The notes under the pieces were generated by a model. That model was not told the DNA's origin and made no database searches. It was given only the letters and a program-made list of their open reading frames with translations. The translations under genes were made by a program, and so were the position numbers. Source: an uncultured Varibaculum sp. (GTDB lineage Bacteria > Actinomycetota > Actinomycetes > Actinomycetales > Actinomycetaceae). Taken from it: a DNA stretch of 6,684 nt. The number at the start of each line of letters is the position of its first letter. The stretch's first letter is position 1. Location of the stretch: NCBI GenBank assembly GCA_947253735.1, contig CAMYAU010000079.1, positions 1 through 6,684 on the forward strand, given 5' to 3'. Below, in pieces: positions 1-5,478 of this stretch.

Positions 1-944
1 GAAGCAGCTTTCTTGCCCTCCGCTAAAACCTGATCGACGTGATCACGTCGCACCTCGATAGAGGCAAACAAAATCGCAGGGTCAATATTGCCTTGCAGCG
101 CAAAGCGATCTCCCGGGCCATGCTCGATTAATTTTACGGCCTCACCAAGGGGCAGTCGCCAGTCAACTCCAATACATTCGGCGCCTGCGTCGCGCATTAG
201 ATCCAACAGGGAAGCGGCCCCTACCCCGAAGTGAATTACCGGTACCCCGTGGGCATGGGCGGAATCAATAACCACGCGGGAATGCTCTGAGCAGTAGGTT
301 TGATAATCCGCGCGTGACAGATCGCCCACCCAAGAATCGAAAACTTGGGCAGTGCGCGCCCCACCGGCAATCTGCGCAGCCAGGAAAGCCGCCGACATAT
401 CCGCGCACCAGCGGGCGAGCCGGTTCCAAGCATCCGGATAGGAATGCATAAAAGCCCGCGCCTCCAGGTGATTCTTTGAGCGGGTTTTCCCAATTAGATA
501 GGACGCCAAGGTAAAAGGCGCGGCCGCAAAAGCAATTAGAGGGGTCTCGCCCAGCTCGGCGCAGGCAATCTGGGCGGCCTCGGTAATGCAATCCGGGTCA
601 AAACCCTGATGGCTGGTGAGACGGTCAACGTCCTCAGGAGCTAGGACCGGATCGGCGAAAACCGGGCCTTTACCGGGAACAATCTCTACGTCTAAGCCCG
701 CCAGATATAGCGGAGTGACAATATCGGAAAAGAAAATAGCGGCGTCCACCCCGTAGCGGCGCACCGGCTGCAGGGTGATTTCGGCGGCCAGATCAGGAGT
801 GGTGCAGGCAGTGAGCATATCGTTGTCAGCACGCACGCGGCGATACTCCGGTAGGGAGCGCCCTGCTTGGCGCATAAACCAAACCGGAGTCTTATCAGGG
901 CGCAGCCCGCGAACAGCTTTTAGAAAAGAATTTTGCTCAGACAT
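1..944 (-). CDS. hemE: Uroporphyrinogen decarboxylase HemE (C-terminus cut by window edge)
   Basis: Cytoplasmic enzyme that decarboxylates the four acetate side chains of uroporphyrinogen III to give coproporphyrinogen III. I translated the minus strand from the ATG at 944-942; 314 complete codons lie in the window and no stop is reached, so the gene continues past position 1. Seen: the N-terminal family signature PVWFMRQAGR (residues 20-29) with its substrate-binding Arg, the FFSDI segment (71-75) carrying the catalytic Asp at 74, APFTLASYL (142-150), VFDSWVGDLS (201-210), IHFGVG (237-242), GVDWRLPL (259-266) and LQGNIDP (283-289). These appear in the usual order for a TIM-barrel UroD. The late conserved His region lies outside the window. 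A purine-rich GGAG (960-957) lies 11 bases before the ATG, a rather long spacing. It diverges from hemA. Oddity: the usual Gly-rich loop after the FTLASY motif reads IGKTRSKNH. Confidence 0.96.
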   Translation of the reverse strand, partial: MSEQNSFLKAVRGLRPDKTPVWFMRQAGRSLPEYRRVRADNDMLTACTTPDLAAEITLQPVRRYGVDAAIFFSDIVTPLYLAGLDVEIVPGKGPVFADPVLAPEDVDRLTSHQGFDPDCITEAAQIACAELGETPLIAFAAAPFTLASYLIGKTRSKNHLEARAFMHSYPDAWNRLARWCADMSAAFLAAQIAGGARTAQVFDSWVGDLSRADYQTYCSEHSRVVIDSAHAHGVPVIHFGVGAASLLDLMRDAGAECIGVDWRLPLGEAVKLIEHGPGDRFALQGNIDPAILFASIEVRRDHVDQVLAEGKKAA

Positions 945-1220
945 ATTTCCATCATCTCCGGCATTTTTGGCTGGCGCAAGCAAGTGCAGCGAAGAACGGA
1001 CGACAGGCTACCTCTGGCAGGCAAGAAACCAGCGTAAATATTTTTCTGACATATTTTCCGCATCTGTCTGTTGTCTAATACCGGGATTCTTGGTGACATG
1101 TTGGCAGATTATTTTTCTTTGGCAACGCTCTGTAATGGGAGAATAGAAAAAATTGGGGCGCGGATAAGAGAAAAACCGGCGGATGCTTTTCAAAAAATAA
1201 AAAAATGGTCTAATGAGGCC
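945..1220. other. Divergent hemE/hemA intergenic region
   Basis: This 276-base region must hold the promoters of both hemE (minus) and the hemA operon (plus). I could not assign either with confidence. TGTAAT at 1131-1136 and TCTAAT at 1074-1079 resemble plus-strand -10 boxes but lack a well-spaced -35. A 6-bp inverted repeat, AAATAT (1036-1041) and ATATTT (1051-1056), surrounds CTGACA and could be an operator or chance in AT-rich DNA. The part nearest hemA is strongly A-rich (about 1180-1206). The open reading frame of hemA runs back through this region to 1071, but the residues there do not look like glutamyl-tRNA reductase. Confidence 0.6.
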
Positions 1221-2537
1221 GTGGGTCTTTCCTCCTATTCGGTACATCATCTCCGGCACGGGCTTAGCGCCGTGGCGGCAGCTGCTAGTACCACCGAGGG
1301 GCTTCCTCAAGATCTACTCCAGCGCCTTCCCGAGGTGTTGGGAGTTATGTCCCTTTCGACCTGCAACCGGGTAGAAATCATTATCGAAACCGCGCCTTCG
1401 CTCTCCGATGAGCAACAAGCTGGGGTAGATCGCTATATCCAATCCCGGATCGGCACCGTCTGTGAAATCCGCCGTGACCGCCAGGTATTGGAACATTTAT
1501 TCCGGGTAGCCTGCGGACTGGACTCCATGGTGGTGGGAGAGCGGGAAATCTCTGGTCAGTTGCGCCGTGCCCTGAAAGTAGCCACCCAGCAACGTGTATC
1601 CTCGGCAACTATCACCCGCGCCTGCCAAGGAGCGCTCAGCACTTCCCGTCGGGTTGCGCAGCTAACCGGAATCGCCTCCCAGGGGCGTTCGGTAGTGGCT
1701 TGCGCCCTAGAAATGGCGACCGCTCGCATAAATCCTCTGGCAGGTACCCCCACGCTTTTGATCGGCACCGGCTCTTATGCGGGAGCAGCAGTGGCGGCGC
1801 TCCGCGCCAAAGGGGTCCAAGATATCGCAGTTTATTCCACTTCTGGGCGAGCTGAGCGTTTCGCCTCTGGGCATGACTTGCAACCGGTTGCCAAAGATCA
1901 GCTGGTGGCTGCACTAGAAGCTGCGACTTTGATTGTTACCTGCCGCGGCATGGGCTCGCCGGTACTGACCAAAGAGGAAGTGCAGCGAGCTTTAGCGCTC
2001 TCGAGCGGGGAAAAAACCATTCTGGATTTGGCCTTACAAACCGATATCGAGGACGGGATAGCCGATTTAGAGCGGGTGCGGGTAATCGACCTCGAAGAAA
2101 TTAGCGCCCACGTACCTGAAGCGGGGAAAGCACAGGTAAAACGGGCAGAAGAAATCGTGACCGAGGGCGTAGAGGAAGCTGAAGCGCTGCTCGCGGATCG
2201 ACAGATGGATTCGGTTGTGGTGGCGCTACGAGACAGCTTCCGCCAGGTGCTGGCCGATGAGGTCGCCCGCCTGCCGAAAGGGGAAAGCATTCCCCGCGAA
2301 GAAGTCGAATACGCGCTGCGACACCTGGCGGCGCGCCTGGCACATATCCCCACTATCAACGCCCACCGCGCCGGACGCGAGGGCATGGGGCGTGAATACG
2401 TAAACGCCCTCCAGCAAGTGTGGGGATTAGATTTGGATATTCCAGCGGGATCGGGAGATACAGAACCTGTCTGTCCGGTAACCGGTTTGAGCGTTGATGA
2501 TTTGAAACAGGAAACCCCCGGTAAGGAGGGACAGTGA
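1221..2537 (+). CDS. hemA: Glutamyl-tRNA reductase HemA
   Basis: NADPH-dependent enzyme of the C5 pathway; it reduces glutamyl-tRNA(Glu) to glutamate-1-semialdehyde, the committed step of tetrapyrrole synthesis. The protein is 438 residues from GTG 1221, normal for the family. Seen: STCNR (46-50) with catalytic Cys48; HLFRVACGLDSMVVGE (92-107); GQLRRAL (112-118); a Rossmann glycine-rich stretch LIGTGSYAG (180-188) for NADPH; DLALQTDIE (269-277); and the C-terminal dimerisation helices (about 320-405). The frame is open to a TTG at 1071, but homology begins at GLSSYSVHH right after GTG 1221, and a GAGG (1215-1218) lies just upstream, unusually close. The stop overlaps the hemH start by 4 bases, so the two genes are translationally coupled. 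Oddities: the usual PRD after DLA is QTD, and a tail after about 408 contains a Cys-Pro pair (418-419). Confidence 0.95.
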   Translation: MGLSSYSVHHLRHGLSAVAAAASTTEGLPQDLLQRLPEVLGVMSLSTCNRVEIIIETAPSLSDEQQAGVDRYIQSRIGTVCEIRRDRQVLEHLFRVACGLDSMVVGEREISGQLRRALKVATQQRVSSATITRACQGALSTSRRVAQLTGIASQGRSVVACALEMATARINPLAGTPTLLIGTGSYAGAAVAALRAKGVQDIAVYSTSGRAERFASGHDLQPVAKDQLVAALEAATLIVTCRGMGSPVLTKEEVQRALALSSGEKTILDLALQTDIEDGIADLERVRVIDLEEISAHVPEAGKAQVKRAEEIVTEGVEEAEALLADRQMDSVVVALRDSFRQVLADEVARLPKGESIPREEVEYALRHLAARLAHIPTINAHRAGREGMGREYVNALQQVWGLDLDIPAGSGDTEPVCPVTGLSVDDLKQETPGKEGQ

Positions 2538-3652
2538 GTCAGGTTCTTTCCCAATACGATGCGGTGATGCTGGTCAGTTATGGCGGGCCGCGACAAATGG
2601 AGGACGTGTTGCCGTTTATGCGCAACGCTACTTCCGGGCGGGGAGTTCCCGACGAACGCCTAAAACAGGTCTCCACCCACTATGGACGCTTTCACGGAAT
2701 CAGTCCCATAAATGCGCGCAACCTGGAAATACGCCGAGCATTAGAGTTAGAGCTCAGTAGGCGCGGAGAACAAATCGAAGTCGTAATTGGCAACCGCAAT
2801 TGGCATCCCTTCATTCACGACACCCTCTGCGACCTGGCAATGCGGGGACTTACCCGGGTTCTGTGCATTTTCACCTCAGCTTACGTTTGTTATTCGGGAT
2901 GCCGCCAGTATCGGGAAGACCTCGCGGCCGCGAAAGCCCAGCTACAAGCTCAGGATCTATCGCTGGAACTGGATAAAGTGCGGGCCTACTACACTACTGC
3001 AGGTTTCGTGAGCGCCTATACGAAACGCCTGGTAAAAGCGGTCCACACTATGGAAGAAAATACTGGACGGATTCCTTACGTAGCGTTCGTGACCCATTCG
3101 ATTCCTCGCGCCATGCAGGAATGTTCCGGACCTGCCGATCACTCCCGCCCCGATTATCACCAACAGCATCAGCAAATATGTGCCGAGGTGGCGGCGCGAG
3201 CCAGTAAAGAACTAGGGTGCGAGCTGCCTTGGGATTTGTCCTTTTGCTCCCGCTCAGGGCCGCCCCAAATGCCCTGGCTAGAGCCCGATATTAATGACCG
3301 GTTGAAGCAGCTGAAAGCAGAGGGAATAACCGATGTAGCCTGTGTGCCTATCGGGTTTATCTGCGATCATATGGAAGTGGTCTATGATCTGGATACCGAG
3401 GCCAAGGAAACCGCTGTTCAGTTGGGACTTAACTATTTGCGAGTGCCTACGGTGGGTACCGACCCCGATTTTATTGGGGCGCTCGCGGATTTGGTGAGGG
3501 AGCGCGCCCAGGAAAAATCCGGGGGCGAGGTCACATATACCAAAGATGCCTTAGAACCCCGGTGGCCAGCATGGGCGCCCCCCGGCGATTCCCGGGTGAG
3601 CAAAAATGGTGCTGACCTGCCCGTAGAGTTTGAAACTAATCAAAATAAATAG
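2534..3652 (+). CDS. hemH: Coproporphyrin III ferrochelatase CpfC (HemH)
   Basis: Inserts Fe2+ into coproporphyrin III to give coproheme in the coproporphyrin-dependent heme route; in organisms with HemQ this, not protoporphyrin, is the expected substrate. 372 residues from GTG 2534, preceded by a strong AAGGAGG (2523-2529); the start overlaps the hemA stop as GTGA. Seen: SYGGP (15-19), whose Tyr16 aligns with the porphyrin-facing Tyr of Bacillus-type enzymes; GISPIN (55-60); THSIP (187-191) with the catalytic His188; CSRSGPPQMPWLEPD (238-252); and GFICDHMEVVYDLD (274-287) with the catalytic acid Glu281. There is no membrane segment. It is Cys-rich, with a C-X7-C-X3-C at 111, 119 and 123 where the last Cys is in the usual YSGC position; many actinobacterial ferrochelatases carry a [2Fe-2S] cluster, so these are candidate ligands (inference). 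The tail beyond about residue 328 is variable and lacks Cys. Confidence 0.96.
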   Translation: MSQVLSQYDAVMLVSYGGPRQMEDVLPFMRNATSGRGVPDERLKQVSTHYGRFHGISPINARNLEIRRALELELSRRGEQIEVVIGNRNWHPFIHDTLCDLAMRGLTRVLCIFTSAYVCYSGCRQYREDLAAAKAQLQAQDLSLELDKVRAYYTTAGFVSAYTKRLVKAVHTMEENTGRIPYVAFVTHSIPRAMQECSGPADHSRPDYHQQHQQICAEVAARASKELGCELPWDLSFCSRSGPPQMPWLEPDINDRLKQLKAEGITDVACVPIGFICDHMEVVYDLDTEAKETAVQLGLNYLRVPTVGTDPDFIGALADLVRERAQEKSGGEVTYTKDALEPRWPAWAPPGDSRVSKNGADLPVEFETNQNK

Positions 3653-3668
3653 CTAAAAGGAGAAAATA

Positions 3669-4409
3669 ATGGCTCATCCGATGCCCAATGATGTATCCCC
3701 TGATCCTCGAGATCACAAGGTGGATCCTGATGAAGTAAATGCGCGCAATAATTTTTCCTTGCACTCGGTTTTCGAGCTGGCCCTGCCGCTACCTGCGGAA
3801 AAAGCGGAACGGGACGCCATGGTTAGTGAAGTCGAGGAAAAAATCGCTGAACTGGGGGTGACTGTGCGGGGCTGGTATGACGTTGCTGGTTATCGCGCTG
3901 ACGCTGACCTCATGTTCTGGTTCTTGGACGAATCCAATGACAAGTTGCAAGATGCCTATCATGCAGTATTGAACTCGCGGCTAGGGGCCCACTTGGTGCC
4001 GGTTTGGTCGATTATGAGTGCGCATATGACTGCCGAGTTCAATAAACCGCACCTGCCGGCCTGTTTCGGTGGTTGGGCACCGCGTGCCTATGCGGCGGTT
4101 TACCCCTTCGTGCGTTCCCTCGAGTGGTATTACCTGCCGAAGGCTAAGCGCAGCGCCATGCTCGCCGAGCATGGCCGGAACGGCGCTGGCTACCTGGATG
4201 TAGCGGTTTCGACTTTGGCTACTTTCGCGCTTAATGATTACGAATGGTCAGTGACCCTAGAGTCCGATGATATTAACCGGGTAATGGGAGTGTTGCGCCA
4301 GCAGCGCGATTGTGAAGCTCGCCTGCATGTTCGCCAGGATACGCCCTTCTATACCGGCAAGCGCATGGAGCTAGCCGAGTGGATTGAACGCCAGGCTAGC
4401 GAAAAATAG
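3669..4409 (+). CDS. hemQ: Coproheme decarboxylase ChdC (HemQ), actinobacterial type
   Basis: Uses hydrogen peroxide to decarboxylate coproheme via harderoheme to heme b, the last step of the coproporphyrin-dependent pathway; cytoplasmic, normally pentameric, with a chlorite-dismutase fold. 246 residues from ATG 3669, with AAAAGGAGA (3655-3663) about 6 bases upstream; only 16 bases follow the hemH stop, so it belongs to the hemA operon. Seen: GWYDVAGYRADADLMFW (68-84); EFNKPHLP (123-130); YPFVRS (145-150) with the catalytic Tyr145; Trp153; AEHG (166-169) with the proximal haem-ligand His168; and FALNDYEW (186-193). As I recall the Corynebacterium diphtheriae enzyme, its distal His118, Tyr135, Trp143 and proximal His158 map here to His128, Tyr145, Trp153 and His168 with one constant offset, so the actinobacterial distal His appears to be present. 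The first ~28 residues are a polar, Pro/Asp-rich extension. Confidence 0.96.
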   Translation: MAHPMPNDVSPDPRDHKVDPDEVNARNNFSLHSVFELALPLPAEKAERDAMVSEVEEKIAELGVTVRGWYDVAGYRADADLMFWFLDESNDKLQDAYHAVLNSRLGAHLVPVWSIMSAHMTAEFNKPHLPACFGGWAPRAYAAVYPFVRSLEWYYLPKAKRSAMLAEHGRNGAGYLDVAVSTLATFALNDYEWSVTLESDDINRVMGVLRQQRDCEARLHVRQDTPFYTGKRMELAEWIERQASEK

Positions 4410-4514
4410 TCAGCCCTGTCTTGCTTAAAAGCTGCGGGCCTCAGGATTGAAGTCCCTGTTCTGCGCTAGTTTGTTGGCGGAGGCTTAAAATATCTACAAC
4501 ACTTAGGCCCTACC

Positions 4515-4530
4515 GGTGGCATAAGTCACA
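4515..4530 (+). promoter_or_regulatory. Candidate Crp/GlxR operator upstream of crp
   Basis: GGTGGCATAAGTCACA matches the GlxR/Crp consensus TGTGANNTANNTCACA at 10 of the 12 specified positions: the right half TCACA and the central TA are exact, and the left half is GGTGG instead of TGTGA. It lies about 70 bases before the crp start, which fits autoregulation, common for this family. The match was made by eye; binding is inferred. Confidence 0.5.
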
Positions 4531-4585
4531 ACAAACGAGTAGTGTTGAATTGGTATGTATGGTTGGCTGCTCGGCTGGATTTTGT

Positions 4586-4591
4586 AAGGAG
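4586..4591 (+). promoter_or_regulatory. Ribosome binding site that decides the crp start
   Basis: AAGGAG ends at 4591 and lies 8 bases before TTG 4600. The in-frame GTG at 4591-4593 shares its first base with this motif, so it cannot be the start served by it; TTG 4600 is therefore preferred. Confidence 0.7.
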
Positions 4592-4599
4592 TGATTAGC

Positions 4600-5277
4600 T
4601 TGGATTCGTCCTTTTTAGCTAGAGTTCCTCTTTTTGAGGGACTGGATCAGGAAGCGCAGATGCGCCTGTTCTCAATGATGGGGCAAACCACGTTGCGGCG
4701 TGGGGAAAACCTTTTTGAAGAGGGCGATGATGGCGACCGTTTGTATATCGTGGCCGAAGGGAAAATAAAGCTTTCCCATCAGTCCGTTGATGGCCGTGAA
4801 AATCTATTGGCAGTATTAGGACCTGGGGAGATCCTAGGGGAGCTCACCCTCTTTGATCCCGGGCAGCGTTCCACTACCGCTACAGCGGTTTCTCCTGCCC
4901 GCTTGGTATTTTTAAACCACAGTGACCTGATGGTGTTCTTAGAGGATAATCCAGCTTTGGCGAAGCATATGTTAAAGGCGCTGGCAAAGCGTTTGCGGCG
5001 TACCAATGAGGCTCTCGCTGACCTGGTGTTCTCGGATGTGCCGGGTCGGGTTGCCAAGGCGCTACTTGATTTGGCAGACCGCTTCGGGATTCGTACCGAG
5101 GATGGAATCCATGTTCCCCACGATCTGACTCAAGAAGAATTGGCCCAGCTAGTGGGGGCTTCACGGGAAACGGTGAACAAGTCCCTGGCCGAATTTGTAA
5201 ACCGCAACTGGATTCGCCTCGAGGGACGAGCAGTTACCTTGATTGATATTGATCGTTTGGCGCGGCGTGCCCGCTAA
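4600..5277 (+). CDS. crp: Crp/Fnr-family cAMP-responsive transcription regulator (GlxR/Crp type)
   Basis: Global cAMP-binding regulator that dimerises and binds TGTGA/TCACA-type palindromes. 225 residues from TTG 4600, close to GlxR of Corynebacterium (about 227) and Mycobacterium Crp (about 224). Seen: N-terminal cyclic-nucleotide domain (about 8-118) with the phosphate-binding cassette GELTLFDPGQRSTTA (80-94), in which Glu81, Arg90 and Ser91 are the expected cAMP contacts; the long dimerisation helix with RLRRTN (131-136), whose Thr135/Asn136 match further cAMP contacts in the mycobacterial protein; the SDVPGRVAKALL hinge (145-156); and a C-terminal winged helix-turn-helix, LTQEELAQLVGASRETVNKS (176-195). 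There are no Fnr-type N-terminal cysteines, which argues against an oxygen-sensing iron-sulfur role. It follows hemQ by 190 bases with its own candidate operator, so it is probably a separate unit, ended by the terminator at 5290-5340. Confidence 0.94.
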   Translation: MDSSFLARVPLFEGLDQEAQMRLFSMMGQTTLRRGENLFEEGDDGDRLYIVAEGKIKLSHQSVDGRENLLAVLGPGEILGELTLFDPGQRSTTATAVSPARLVFLNHSDLMVFLEDNPALAKHMLKALAKRLRRTNEALADLVFSDVPGRVAKALLDLADRFGIRTEDGIHVPHDLTQEELAQLVGASRETVNKSLAEFVNRNWIRLEGRAVTLIDIDRLARRAR

Positions 5278-5289
5278 AATCTGACGATA

Positions 5290-5340
5290 AAAGGTTTGGG
5301 GGCGGCAACCATCAAAGTTGCCGCCCCCAAACCTTTATTT
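5290..5340 (+). terminator. Strong intrinsic terminator after crp, probably bidirectional
   Basis: A perfect 20-bp inverted repeat: left arm 5290-5309 (starts AAAGGTTTGG), 7-base loop CATCAAA (5310-5316), right arm 5317-5336 (ends CCAAACCTTT), followed by ATTT. The core is very GC-rich. It begins 13 bases after the crp stop. Read on the minus strand the stem is followed by TATCG after its own TTT, so it can also stop transcription of the convergent membrane-protein gene. Confidence 0.93.
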
Positions 5341-5478
5341 AAAACTTCGAAACTAATAGGGTAAAACCTAAAGCAAAACCCAGCCTCAGCAGCGCCTCAT
5401 ATTAAAGTTGACACCGGCCATAGCCAGAGGCAGCTGCGCATAGTTCGATCAGGCAGTGCTGTTAAGCCCGGTAAAACC
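5341..5478. other. Convergent intergenic spacer
   Basis: 138 bases between the terminator and the stop of the minus-strand gene. No gene found. GGTAAAACC occurs twice (5360-5368 and 5470-5478), the second just beyond the minus-strand stop codon. A lone TTGACA (5408-5413) has no matching -10. A weak GCCTC/GAGGC stem pairs 5395-5399 with 5427-5431. Confidence 0.5.

Larger units (their letters stand above)
4410..4599 (+). other. hemQ-crp intergenic region
   Basis: No gene seen. It contains the GlxR-like site and the crp ribosome binding site. A 7-bp inverted repeat, CAACACT (4497-4503) and AGTGTTG (4541-4547), is centred within one base of the GlxR-like site. I see no clear terminator after hemQ, only weak small hairpins such as GCTT-AA-AAGC near 4424-4433, so read-through from the hem operon into crp is possible. 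Confidence 0.5.

Noticed and set aside
1036..1056. AAATAT/ATATTT inverted repeat as a heme-regulator operator
   Set aside because: Six base pairs of A/T only in an AT-rich region; too weak to assign to any regulator.
775..1146. Plus-strand open frame of 123 codons overlapping the hemE start
   Set aside because: It lies antisense to clear hemE coding sequence and its translation shows no domain-like pattern.
1898..2596. Minus-strand open frame of 232 codons across the hemA 3' half
   Set aside because: Antisense to well-supported hemA; the Ser/Arg-rich composition is typical of a shadow frame.
3535..3546. GGTCACATATACC as a second Crp site
   Set aside because: Only one half-site, inside hemH coding sequence, with no matching TGTGA half at the right spacing.
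4591..4599. GTG 4591 as the crp start
   Set aside because: It overlaps the AAGGAG ribosome site; TTG 4600 has an 8-base spacing to that site and matches the family N-terminus.
5408..5413. TTGACA as a -35 promoter box in the convergent spacer
   Set aside because: No -10-like sequence at 16-18 bases on the plus strand and no gene downstream in that direction.
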